Part shown: positions 43,551 through 52,510 of the stretch, piece by piece
Layout of the letters: every line of letters starts with the position of its first letter
How positions within the stretch are numbered: the first letter of the stretch is position 1
From: DASXQK01 sp963724385
GTDB taxonomy: Bacteria > Pseudomonadota > Alphaproteobacteria > Dongiales > Dongiaceae
Direction: 5' to 3'
Length of the DNA stretch: 64,000 bases
NCBI GenBank assembly: GCA_963724385.1
Contig: CAVRUJ010000002.1
Coordinates: forward strand, 682,001-746,000
Translations under genes and position numbers: made by a program
The notes under the pieces: generated by a model
Database searches by the model: none
Told to the model about the DNA's origin: nothing
Seen by the model: only the letters and a program-made list of their open reading frames with translations

Positions 43551-44991
43551 GTTGGCTGTGGCGGGCCAGGAGGGCCAGGACATAAGGATGGCAGGGGACG
43601 TGGAAATCCGCGGGCTCTCGGCGGATTCGCGACGGGTCGAGCCAGGCTTCTTGTTCGCCGCCCTTCCCGGCGCCAAGACCGACGGCCGCCATTTCATCGA
43701 TGCCGCCGTCGCCAAGGGCGCGGTCGCGGTGCTGGCACCCGAGGGCACGACTGTTCCGGCAAGCGTCGCCTATCTGGCCGACCGGAACCCGCGTCGGCGT
43801 CTCGCCCTGCTGGCCGCCCGCTTCTATGGGCGCCAGCCCAAGATCATCGCCGCCGTCACCGGCACCAGCGGCAAGACTTCGACCGTCGAGTTCGCCCGCC
43901 AGATCTGGAGCCTGCTCGGACGCAAGGCCGCGAGCCTGGGCACGCTGGGATTGGTGGCCCCGGCTGAGAGCGAATACCTGCCGCTCACCACCCTCGATCC
44001 CGTCGACCTGCACCGGCGCCTGGCGGACCTGGCCAGCGCGGGCGTCGAGCATCTCGCCCTCGAGGCATCGTCTCACGGCCTCGATCAGCATCGCCTCGAC
44101 GGCGTCAGGGTCTCGGCCGCGGCCTTCACCAATCTCTCCCGCGACCACCTCGACTATCACGCCGACATGACCGCCTATCTCGCGGCCAAGCGGCGGCTGT
44201 TCACCGAGCTGCTGCTACCCAACGGCACCGCCGTGCTGAACGCCGACGCGCCGGAGTTCGGACAGCTCGTCGAGGCCATGGATTCCCGCGGTCATCCGGT
44301 GATCGCCTATGGCCAGGCTGGCAGGAACCTGCGCCTGGTCGGCCAGCGCCCTGAAGCCGACGGCCAGCGCTTGACCATCGAGGCCTTCGGCCGGCGCCAG
44401 GATCTCTTCTTTCCCGTGGCGGGAAGTTTTCAGGCTCCCAACCTGCTGGCCGGCCTCGGCCTGGTCATCGCCTGCGGCGAGGAGCCCGAGGCCGCGCTCG
44501 CCACCGTCGGGCAACTCAAGGGTGTCCACGGCCGGATCGAGCGGGTAGCGAGGCTGCCCAACGGAGCGGCCGTCTACGTCGACTATGCCCATAAGCCGGG
44601 CGCGCTCGAAGCCGTGCTGCGGGCGCTTCGCCCCCATGCGCGCGGCAAACTCGTCGTCCTCTTCGGCTGCGGCGGCGATCGCGACCGCGGCAAGCGCCCG
44701 GTGATGGGCGCGATCGCATCGGGCCTCGCCGATCGCGTCATCGTCACCGACGACAATCCCCGCAGCGAGAACCCGGCCGAAATCCGGCGCGAGATCTTGG
44801 CCTCGGCGCCCGGTGCTGCCGAAATCGGCGACCGCAGGCAGGCGATCCGCACGGCGATCAAGGCCCTCGGCCCGGAAGACCTGCTGGTGATCGCGGGCAA
44901 GGGCCATGAGACCGGCCAGATCGTCGGCGGCCTGACCCACCCCTTCGACGACAGTGAAGAGGCGCTGGCCGCGGTGGAGGCGCTGCCGTGA
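43537..44991 (+). CDS. murE: UDP-MurNAc-L-Ala-D-Glu:meso-DAP ligase MurE
   Basis: MurE adds the third stem-peptide residue. In the 484 residues the ATP loop is GTSGKTS (109-115), the carbamylated-lysine region is around DHLDYHADMTAYLAAKRRLF, and the specificity motif DNPR (406-409, in VTDDNPRSENP) predicts meso-diaminopimelate as substrate, as in other Gram-negatives. The final KGHETGQ is typical. Starts at ATG 43537 within the end of ftsI. Confidence 0.97.
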   Translation: MRLSELAVAGQEGQDIRMAGDVEIRGLSADSRRVEPGFLFAALPGAKTDGRHFIDAAVAKGAVAVLAPEGTTVPASVAYLADRNPRRRLALLAARFYGRQPKIIAAVTGTSGKTSTVEFARQIWSLLGRKAASLGTLGLVAPAESEYLPLTTLDPVDLHRRLADLASAGVEHLALEASSHGLDQHRLDGVRVSAAAFTNLSRDHLDYHADMTAYLAAKRRLFTELLLPNGTAVLNADAPEFGQLVEAMDSRGHPVIAYGQAGRNLRLVGQRPEADGQRLTIEAFGRRQDLFFPVAGSFQAPNLLAGLGLVIACGEEPEAALATVGQLKGVHGRIERVARLPNGAAVYVDYAHKPGALEAVLRALRPHARGKLVVLFGCGGDRDRGKRPVMGAIASGLADRVIVTDDNPRSENPAEIRREILASAPGAAEIGDRRQAIRTAIKALGPEDLLVIAGKGHETGQIVGGLTHPFDDSEEALAAVEALP

Positions 44992-46424
44992 GCGCCGTCC
45001 TTTGGACCTCGGCCGATGCGGCCCGCGCGACCAGTGGGCGCGCGGTCGGTGATGCCTGGCAGGCGACGGGCGTTTCAATCGACAGCCGGACCTGCCAGCC
45101 GGGCGACCTGTTCGTCGCCATCGCCGGGCCCAACTACGACGGCCACGACTTCGTTGCCGCCGCCTTCGCCAAGGGCGCGGTCGCGGCCATGGTCCACCGG
45201 CCGCAAGCCAAGCTCGCTGCGGACAAGCCATTGCTCATGGTGGACGAGACCCTTGCGGCGCTCGGCCGTCTGGGCCTTGCCGGCCGCGCGCGCTCGCGGG
45301 CTCGCTTCCTCGGCGTGACGGGGAGCGTCGGCAAAACGGGGACCAAGGAGGCGCTGCGCCTCGTGCTCTCGACTGAGGCCGAATGCTTCGCGACCTCCGG
45401 CAGCCTCAACAATCATTGGGGCGTGCCGCTCAGCCTCGCAAGGCTCCCGCTCGCCGCAGAGATCGGCGTGTTCGAGCTCGGCATGAACCACGCCGGCGAG
45501 CTTGGTCCGTTGTCGCGCATGGTGCGGCCCGAGATCGCCATCGTCACCACCATCGAGGCGGTGCATCTCGAGTTCTTCGCCTCCATCGAAGCCATCGCCG
45601 ACGCCAAGGCCGAGATCTTCGAAGGGATGGGTGCGGGCGGCATCGCGATCCTCAATCGAGACAACGGCCAGTTCGAGCGCCTCGCCGCCGCGGCGCGCCG
45701 GCGGGGCCTCGCGCGCATCATCGGCTTCGGCGAGCATTCCGAGGCCGCAGCCCGCCTCATCGACTATCGGCTGGAAGCCAATGCGAGCCGCGTGTCGGCC
45801 GATATCCTGGGTCGGCGCGTCGACTATCGCCTGGGGGCGCCCGGCCGCCATTGGGTCCAGAACAGCCTCGCCGTTCTGGCTGCCGTCGCGGCGCTCGGCC
45901 TCGACCTCGGCCTGGCCGCAGGCGCGCTCGGGAGTCTCAGTCCGCCCAAGGGCCGCGGCCAGAGGCGGCGCATCGCGCTCGCCACCGGCGGCAGCTTCGA
46001 GCTGATCGACGAGAGCTACAACGCGAGCCCGGCGGCCGTGCGCGCCGCGCTCGCGGTGCTGGCAAAGGCCGAACCTGGCTCCTCCGGACGGCGCGTCGCG
46101 ATCCTCGGCGACATGCGCGAGCTGGGTGCGGAAGGTCCGCGCCTCCATGCCGAGCTGGCCGCGCCGGTGGCGAAGGCGAACGTCGATCAGGTGCTGACCT
46201 GCGGCCCCTTGATGCGAGAACTTGCCGCCGCCCTGCCGGCCTCCCGACGCGGCGCCCACGCGGCCGATTCCCAAAGCCTGATCCCGGCCGCGCTCGCGGC
46301 CATCAAAGCCGGCGACGTGGTGCTGGTGAAGGGTTCGCTCGGAACCCGCATGGCCCCCATCGTCGAAGCCCTGCTGCGCCTGGAAGCGGCGGTGCCGCCG
46401 GCGCGCGCGGCCAACGGCAACTGA
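44988..46424 (+). CDS. murF: UDP-MurNAc-tripeptide:D-Ala-D-Ala ligase MurF
   Basis: MurF adds D-Ala-D-Ala to complete the pentapeptide. The 478-residue protein has SIDSRTCQPGDLFVAIAGPNYDGHDFV near 27-53, the ATP loop GVTGSVGKTGTKEAL (about 108-122), FELGMNHAGELG, and the DESYNASP of the family (about 343-350). Start codon is GTG at 44988, overlapping the murE stop (GTGA). Confidence 0.97.
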   Translation: MSAVLWTSADAARATSGRAVGDAWQATGVSIDSRTCQPGDLFVAIAGPNYDGHDFVAAAFAKGAVAAMVHRPQAKLAADKPLLMVDETLAALGRLGLAGRARSRARFLGVTGSVGKTGTKEALRLVLSTEAECFATSGSLNNHWGVPLSLARLPLAAEIGVFELGMNHAGELGPLSRMVRPEIAIVTTIEAVHLEFFASIEAIADAKAEIFEGMGAGGIAILNRDNGQFERLAAAARRRGLARIIGFGEHSEAAARLIDYRLEANASRVSADILGRRVDYRLGAPGRHWVQNSLAVLAAVAALGLDLGLAAGALGSLSPPKGRGQRRRIALATGGSFELIDESYNASPAAVRAALAVLAKAEPGSSGRRVAILGDMRELGAEGPRLHAELAAPVAKANVDQVLTCGPLMRELAAALPASRRGAHAADSQSLIPAALAAIKAGDVVLVKGSLGTRMAPIVEALLRLEAAVPPARAANGN

Positions 46425-46435
46425 GGGGCGGGGCG

Positions 46436-47524
46436 ATGCTGTACGACCTTCTCGCTCCCCATGCCGGCGAAGGCGGCGTGCTCAATCTTTTCCGCTACAT
46501 CACGTTTCGCAGCGGGGGCGCGGTGGTGACGGCGCTGGCCTTCAGCTTCCTCTTCGGTCCCGCGGTCATCCGCTGGCTGAAGAAGAAGCAACGCGAGGGC
46601 CAGCCGATCCGGACCGACGGCCCGGAGTCCCATCTGCTGACCAAGAAAGGCACGCCCACCATGGGCGGCGTGCTGATCCTGCTGGCGCTTTCCCTCAGCA
46701 CGCTGCTCTGGGCCGACCTGCGCAACGGATTCGTCTGGGTGGTGCTGCTGGTCACGGTCGGTTTCGGCCTCATCGGCTTCGGCGACGACTACCTGAAGCT
46801 CACCCGGCGCAACAGCAAGGGCCTGCCCGGCCGCACCAAGCTCGCCGTCCAGGTCGCCATCGGCGCCGTTGCCGCCTACGTCATCATGCGCCTGTCGCCG
46901 ACGCCGCTGGAAGACAGCCTGGCGGTGCCGTTCCTGAAATCGGTCCTGATCCACCTCGGCTGGGGCTTCATCGCCGTCGCTGTCTTCGTCATGGTCGGCG
47001 CTTCCAACGCGGTCAACCTGACCGACGGGCTGGACGGGCTCGCCATCGGTCCCATCATCCTGGTCGCCGGGTCCTTCGCCCTCATCGCCTATCTCGCCGG
47101 CAACGCGGTCTTCGCCACCTATCTGCAGATCAACTACATCCCGGGTGCCGGCGAGCTCGCCGTCTTCTGCGGCGCGCTGGTGGGGGCCGGCATGGGCTTC
47201 CTCTGGTTCAACGCGCCGCCGGCCATGGTGTTCATGGGCGATACCGGGTCGCTCGCCAGCGGCGGGGCGCTGGGTGCCATCAGCGTGGTGGCCAAGCATG
47301 AGCTGGTGCTGGCCATCATCGGCGGGCTGTTCGTCCTGGAGACCGTGTCCGTCATCGTCCAGGTCGCCTCCTTCAAGCTGACGGGCCGGCGCGTGTTCCG
47401 CATGGCGCCGCTCCATCACCACTTCGAAAAGAAGGGGTGGGCCGAGCCCACCATCGTCATCCGCTTCTGGATCATCGCCGCGATCCTGGCGCTGGCGGGG
47501 CTCGCCACCTTGAAGCTGCGATGA
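46436..47524 (+). CDS. mraY: Phospho-MurNAc-pentapeptide transferase MraY
   Basis: MraY transfers phospho-MurNAc-pentapeptide to undecaprenyl phosphate, giving lipid I at the inner membrane. The 362-residue protein has ten hydrophobic segments, the aspartate pair in GFGDDYLKLTRRNSKGL, the NAVNLTDGLDGLA motif (about 194-206), and the HHHFEKKGW near the C-terminus that completes the active site. ATG 46436 lies 11 nt after murF; the open frame extends far upstream but only as a shadow of murF. Confidence 0.97.
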   Translation: MLYDLLAPHAGEGGVLNLFRYITFRSGGAVVTALAFSFLFGPAVIRWLKKKQREGQPIRTDGPESHLLTKKGTPTMGGVLILLALSLSTLLWADLRNGFVWVVLLVTVGFGLIGFGDDYLKLTRRNSKGLPGRTKLAVQVAIGAVAAYVIMRLSPTPLEDSLAVPFLKSVLIHLGWGFIAVAVFVMVGASNAVNLTDGLDGLAIGPIILVAGSFALIAYLAGNAVFATYLQINYIPGAGELAVFCGALVGAGMGFLWFNAPPAMVFMGDTGSLASGGALGAISVVAKHELVLAIIGGLFVLETVSVIVQVASFKLTGRRVFRMAPLHHHFEKKGWAEPTIVIRFWIIAAILALAGLATLKLR

Positions 47525-48880
47525 TCCGGGTTCCCCACACCCCGGGCCGGCCGGTCGCGGTCCTCGGCCTCGGCAAGGCCGGCCTCGCCGCGGCCAAGGC
47601 GCTTGCCGCCAGCGGCGCCGAGGTCTGGGCCTGGGATGACGACCCGGGCAAGCGCGGCGGGCTTGCGACCAGGGACCTCGCCCGCGTCGACTGGACCAGG
47701 CCCTCGGCCCTCATTTTGAGCCCCGGCATCCCGCACCGGTTCCCCAAGCCGCACCCCGTGGCCGAGCGCGCGGCCGCCGCCGGCTGCCCCATCATCGGCG
47801 AGGTCGAGCTCTTGTTCCGGGCCCAGCCGCGGGCCCGCTACGTCGGCATCACCGGCACCAACGGGAAATCCACCACCACCGCCCTCATCGGCCATCTGGC
47901 CAGGAAGGCCGGACGCAAGGTGGAGGTGGGCGCCAATCTCGGCACGCCGGCGCTCGCCCTGCAGCCCTTGGCCGAAGACGGCATCTATGTCCTGGAAATG
48001 TCCTCCTACCAGCTGGAGCTGGTGGAGAGCGGGCATTTCGACGTCGCCGTTCTGCTCAACATCACGCCCGACCATCTCGACCGCCATGGCGGCATGGCAG
48101 GCTATATCGCCGCCAAGCGGCGCATCTTCGACCGGCAGCGCGGCCATGACTGGGCCGTGATCGGCGTCGATGACGATCCGAGCCGGACGATTCATCACGG
48201 CCTTTCCGAGCGGCGGGTCGCCGCCATCACCATCGGTCGCCAGCACCTTGGCTTGATCACCGTCGAGCGCGCCGTGATGCGCGACGAGCAGGGGCGGGTG
48301 ATCATGGATCTCGGCCGGGCCGCAGCTCTGCCTGGTCCCCACAACTGGCAGAATGCCGCGGCGGCCTTCGCGGTTGCCCGCGCACTCGGCATCCCCGAAT
48401 CCGAGATCGTCGCCGGCATCGAAAGCTATCCGGGCCTGCCCCACCGCCAGGAGCTGGTGGCGACCATCGCCGGCGTCAAATTCGTCAACGACAGCAAGGC
48501 GACCAATGCCGATGCCACGGCCAAGGCGCTCGCCTGCTACGAGTTCAATCTATTGGATCCTGGGGGGGAGACCGAAGGAGACCGGTCTTGACGGCCTGGA
48601 GCCCTTCTATCCGCGGATCGCACGCGCCTATCTCATCGGCGAAGCCGCGGCGGATTTCGAGCGCCGGTTGAAGGCCGCAGGCGTTGCCACAGTCCTGTCC
48701 GGCACGCTGGATCGCGCGGTCGCAGCCGCCGCGGCCGACGCCGGAGCGGCCAAGAATCCCGGCGCGGTAGTCTTGCTGTCGCCGGCCTGCGCCTCCTTCG
48801 ATCAGTTCGCCAATTTCGAGGAACGCGGCAACAGGTTCCGCGATCTGGTCCGCGTCCTCGACGGGGCGGGTGGACAATGA
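47521..48880 (+). pseudogene. murD: UDP-MurNAc-L-Ala:D-Glu ligase MurD, frame interrupted
   Basis: MurD adds D-glutamate to UDP-MurNAc-L-Ala and is essential. The first part (47521 to about 48543) reads normally: start inside the mraY stop (ATGA), ATP loop GITGTNGKSTTTAL (about 110-123), MSSYQLELVES, DHLDRHGGM, and FVNDSKATNADATAKALACYE. There the frame runs into a stop at 48589-48591 after a non-homologous tail. The expected continuation (SIYWILGGRPKETG...ERGNRFRDLVRVLDG) is intact in the +1 frame and ends at 48880, overlapping ftsW by ATGA. Removing one T of the TT at 48544-48545 restores a full-length protein of about 452 residues. Sequencing error, natural mutation or programmed frameshift cannot be separated here; error is most likely. 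Confidence 0.9.
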
Positions 48881-50001
48881 CCAGCTTCGCCCGGACCGAC
48901 CGCAGCGTTCTCGGCGTCTGGTGGTGGACGGTGGACCGCTGGACGCTGGCGGCCCTGGTGCTGCTATTGGCCATCGGCGCCATGCTGGTCCTGGCGGCGA
49001 GCCCGGCCGTGGCCGTGCGCCTGAAGCTCGACAGCTTCTATTTCGCCCGGCACCACTTCGCCCTGCTGGTGCCGGCCGTCCTGCTCATGTTCGGCATCTC
49101 GCTCCTGAGCCCGCTGGGGGTGAGACGCCTGGCCGCCATCGGCCTGCTGCTCGCGCTCGCTCTCACCGCGCTCACGCTCCTGACCGGCGAGGAGATCAAG
49201 GGGGCCAGGCGCTGGATCGATCTCGCCGGGCTGTCGCTCCAGCCATCGGAATTCCTGAAGCCCTGCTTCGCCGTATTCGCCGCCTGGATGTTCGCCGAGC
49301 AGCACGGCAAGCGCCGGCTCCCCGGCAATTTCATCGCCATCGGCCTCTATCTCGGCATCGTCGCGCTGCTCATGAGCCAGCCCGATTTCGGCATGACCTT
49401 CGTGGTCTCGGTCACCTGGTTCGCTCAGTTCGTGCTGGCGGGTCTGCCGCTCATCTGGGTTGGCGCCTTCCTGATGGCGGGTGCCGGCGGCCTCGCCGGC
49501 GCCTACTACCTCTTTCCCCACGTGGCGACGCGGGTCAACGGCTTCCTCGATCCGGCCACCGGCGACAGCTACCAGGTGGACCGCGCGCTCGAGGCCTTCG
49601 TCAACGGCGGGCTCTACGGCCGCGGCCCCGGCGAAGGGACCATCAAGGAGGTCCTGCCCGACGCCCATTCCGACTTCGTCTTCGCCGTCGCCGGGGAGGA
49701 ATTCGGGCTCATCGCCTGCCTCATCATTGTTGCGCTCTTCGCCTTCATCGTGCTGCGCGGCTATGGCCGGCTCTATCGCGAGAACAATCTGTTCGTGCTG
49801 CTGGCCGCAGCCGGCCTGATCACCGATTTCGGTCTCCAGGCCGTGATCAACATGGCCTCCAGCCTCCATCTCATGCCGACCAAGGGGATGACCCTGCCCT
49901 TCATCAGCTACGGCGGCTCCTCGCTCCTGGCGCTGGCGCTCTCCATGGGCATGTTCCTGGCGCTCACCCGCCGGCGCTATGGCCCCGGAGACATCCTGTG
50001 A
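48877..50001 (+). CDS. ftsW: Peptidoglycan glycosyltransferase FtsW
   Basis: FtsW is the SEDS glycan polymerase of the septum and partner of FtsI. The 374-residue membrane protein has about ten hydrophobic segments and the family signatures GARRWIDLAGLSLQPSEFLKP (about 110-130), SQPDFGMTFVV (catalytic aspartate region), and the C-terminal GLQAVINMASSLHLMPTKGMTLPFISYGGSS. It starts in the (frame-shifted) end of murD and overlaps murG as GTGA. Confidence 0.97.
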   Translation: MTSFARTDRSVLGVWWWTVDRWTLAALVLLLAIGAMLVLAASPAVAVRLKLDSFYFARHHFALLVPAVLLMFGISLLSPLGVRRLAAIGLLLALALTALTLLTGEEIKGARRWIDLAGLSLQPSEFLKPCFAVFAAWMFAEQHGKRRLPGNFIAIGLYLGIVALLMSQPDFGMTFVVSVTWFAQFVLAGLPLIWVGAFLMAGAGGLAGAYYLFPHVATRVNGFLDPATGDSYQVDRALEAFVNGGLYGRGPGEGTIKEVLPDAHSDFVFAVAGEEFGLIACLIIVALFAFIVLRGYGRLYRENNLFVLLAAAGLITDFGLQAVINMASSLHLMPTKGMTLPFISYGGSSLLALALSMGMFLALTRRRYGPGDIL

Positions 50002-51089
50002 GCGGGCTCGTGCTTCTGGCCGCCGGCGGCACCGGGGGACATATGTTCCCGGCCGAGGCGCTCGCCGGCCAGCTCCTCTCCCGCGGCTATCGCGTCGGCC
50101 TCGTCACCGACCGGCGGGGAGCGGGCTTCGGCGAACGCCTTCCGGCGGTGGAGGTCCACCGCATCAGCGCCGGCGGCCTCGCCGGCCGGAGCCTCGCGAG
50201 CCGGCTCGTCGCCCTGCTCCACCTGGTCAAGGGATTCTTCGAGGCACGCCGGCTCGTTGCCCGGCTTCGTCCGCTCATCGCCGTCGGCTTCGGGGGCTAT
50301 GCCTCAGTGCCGACCATGCTCGCCGCCGCGCGCGCCGGCCTGCCCACTTTGCTCCATGAGCAGAACGCAGTGCTGGGGCGGGCGAACCGCCTGCTGGCCT
50401 CGCGTGCGCGTGCCATCGCCACCTCCTTCCCCGATACCAGGGCGCTCGGCGCGACGAAGACTCGCTTCACCGGCAATCCCGTACGCCCGGCCATCGCCGC
50501 CCTTGCCGCCAAGGCCTACGCCGCGCCGGGCGAGCGCCTCGGACTCCTGGTGCTGGGCGGCAGCCAGGGTGCGCGCGTCTTCTCTGCCCTCGTTCCGGCG
50601 GCCATCGGCCTGTTGCCGACGGAGCTGCGCCGGCGGCTCGCCATCTCCCAGCAATGCCGGGCCGAGGATCTGGAAACGGCCCGCAAGGCCTATGGCGAGC
50701 TCGGCCTGCCCGTCGAGCTTTCGACCTTCTTCGACGACATGCCCGAGCGCCTCGCCCGCGCCCATCTCGTCATCTGCCGGAGCGGCGCCTCAACCGTGGC
50801 CGAGCTCGCGGCGGCCGGGCGCCCCGCGATCCTGCTGCCTTTTCCGCACGCCACCGACGACCACCAGACGGCCAATGCGCAAAGCTTCGCCGCCGCGGGC
50901 GGCGGCTGGCTGATGCCCGAAGCCGAGGCCACGCCGGCCAAACTGGCCGACACGCTGAAAGCCCTGATCGAGGACCCGGCGACGCTCGTGCTGGCGGCCC
51001 ATCGCGCTTGGAAAGTCGGGCAGCCGAAGGCAGCCGAGCGCCTGGCCGATCTGGTGAGCGAGCTCGCCGTCGGGAAGGAGGCCGCATGA
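49998..51089 (+). CDS. murG: Lipid I GlcNAc transferase MurG
   Basis: MurG adds GlcNAc to lipid I to make lipid II on the cytoplasmic face. The 363 residues have the N-terminal donor/acceptor loop AAGGTGGHMFPAEALA (about 8-23), the second glycine-rich loop VLGGSQGARVFSAL, HEQNAVLGRANR, and the UDP-binding RSGASTVAELAAAGRPAILLPFPHATDDHQTANA. GTG at 49998 overlaps the ftsW stop. Confidence 0.97.
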   Translation: MSGLVLLAAGGTGGHMFPAEALAGQLLSRGYRVGLVTDRRGAGFGERLPAVEVHRISAGGLAGRSLASRLVALLHLVKGFFEARRLVARLRPLIAVGFGGYASVPTMLAAARAGLPTLLHEQNAVLGRANRLLASRARAIATSFPDTRALGATKTRFTGNPVRPAIAALAAKAYAAPGERLGLLVLGGSQGARVFSALVPAAIGLLPTELRRRLAISQQCRAEDLETARKAYGELGLPVELSTFFDDMPERLARAHLVICRSGASTVAELAAAGRPAILLPFPHATDDHQTANAQSFAAAGGGWLMPEAEATPAKLADTLKALIEDPATLVLAAHRAWKVGQPKAAERLADLVSELAVGKEAA

Positions 51090-52510
51090 AGGCCCTCCCG
51101 CTGGAAATCGGCCTGATGCATTTCGTCGGCATCGGCGGCATCGGCATGAGCGGCATCGCCGAGATCCTGCACAACCTCGGCTACCAGGTGCAGGGCAGCG
51201 ACCTCGCCGACAGCTACACCGTCAAGCACCTGCGCGAGCTCGGCATCAGGGTCGCCATCGGGCATGGGACCGAGAACCTCGGCGAGGCCTCGGTCGTCGT
51301 CGTCTCCTCGGCCATCAAGCCCGACAATCCCGAACTCGTCGCCGCGCGGGCGCGCCAGCTTCCCATCGTGCGCCGGGCCGAGATGCTGGGCGAGCTGATG
51401 CGCCTCAAATGGTCGGTCGCGGTCGGCGGCACCCACGGCAAGACGACCACCACCTCCCTGGTTGCCGCACTGCTGGATGCCGCCGGCTTTGATCCCACGG
51501 TCATCAACGGCGGCATCATCAACAACTACGGCACCAATGCCAGGCTCGGCACGGGCGACTGGATGGTGGTAGAGGCCGACGAGTCCGACGGCAGCTTCGT
51601 CAAGCTGCCCGCCACCATCGCCGTCGTCACCAACATGGATGCGGAGCATCTCGACTTCTACGGCACGGTGGAGGCGATGAACCGCGCCTACGAGCAGTTC
51701 GTCGAGAACATCCCCTTCTACGGCTTCGCCGTGCTCTGCATCGACCATCCGGTCGTCCAGGCGATGATCGGCCGGATCAACGACCGGCGCATCGTCACCT
51801 ACGGCCTCAGCCCGCAGGCCGAAGTGCGGGCCAACAGCATCGTCATCGACCCGGCCGGCGCCAGCTACGAGGCGATCATCGCGCCCCGCGCCAGCGCGCC
51901 CGAGCGGGTGATCCGGGGCCTGCGGCTTCCCATGATGGGCCGGCACAACGTCCAGAATTCGCTGGCCGCCATCGCGGTCGCCCACGAAATGGGCGCGGAT
52001 GACGAGACCATCCGCAAGGCGCTCGCCGGCTTCGGGGGCGTGAAGCGCCGGTTCACGCGCACCGGCGAAGCGGGTGGCGTCGTGGTCATCGACGACTACG
52101 GCCACCACCCCGTGGAGATCGCCGCGGTGTTGAGCGCGGCGCGCGCGGCGACGCGCGGCCGGGTCATCGCCGTGGTCCAGCCCCATCGCTACACGCGCCT
52201 GGCCAACCTGTTCGAGGAATTCTGCACCTGCTTCAACGACGCCGACCAGGTGATCGTGGCCGAGGTCTATTCCGCAGGCGAGGCCCCCATCGAAGGGATC
52301 AACCGAGACGCTCTCGTCGAGGGCCTGCGCTCCCACGGCCATCGCAACGTCGAGGCGCTGGCAGGCGCGGCGGAACTCGCCCCTATGATCGCGGCAAGCG
52401 CCAAGGCGGGCGACCTCGTGGTGTGCCTCGGCGCCGGCAGCATCACGCAATGGGCAAACGCCCTGCCGGGCGAGCTGCGCGCCCTGCAACGGCCGGCGGG
52501 GGCGGCATGA
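51086..52510 (+). CDS. murC: UDP-MurNAc:L-alanine ligase MurC
   Basis: MurC attaches L-alanine to UDP-MurNAc, first step of the stem peptide. The 474-residue protein begins with the nucleotide motif MHFVGIGGIGMSGIAEIL (about 10-27), has the ATP loop AVGGTHGKTTTTSL (about 112-125), VVEADESDGSF, EHLDFYG, and DDYGHHPVEIAAVL. It starts in the murG stop (ATGA) and overlaps murB by 4 nt. Confidence 0.97.
   Translation: MKALPLEIGLMHFVGIGGIGMSGIAEILHNLGYQVQGSDLADSYTVKHLRELGIRVAIGHGTENLGEASVVVVSSAIKPDNPELVAARARQLPIVRRAEMLGELMRLKWSVAVGGTHGKTTTTSLVAALLDAAGFDPTVINGGIINNYGTNARLGTGDWMVVEADESDGSFVKLPATIAVVTNMDAEHLDFYGTVEAMNRAYEQFVENIPFYGFAVLCIDHPVVQAMIGRINDRRIVTYGLSPQAEVRANSIVIDPAGASYEAIIAPRASAPERVIRGLRLPMMGRHNVQNSLAAIAVAHEMGADDETIRKALAGFGGVKRRFTRTGEAGGVVVIDDYGHHPVEIAAVLSAARAATRGRVIAVVQPHRYTRLANLFEEFCTCFNDADQVIVAEVYSAGEAPIEGINRDALVEGLRSHGHRNVEALAGAAELAPMIAASAKAGDLVVCLGAGSITQWANALPGELRALQRPAGAA

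Noticed and set aside
48560..48570. Seven-G run in murD as a slippage site for programmed frameshifting
   Set aside because: Homology already switches frame upstream, at the TT near 48544, so slippage at the G run would give a wrong segment (LLDP instead of IYWIL).
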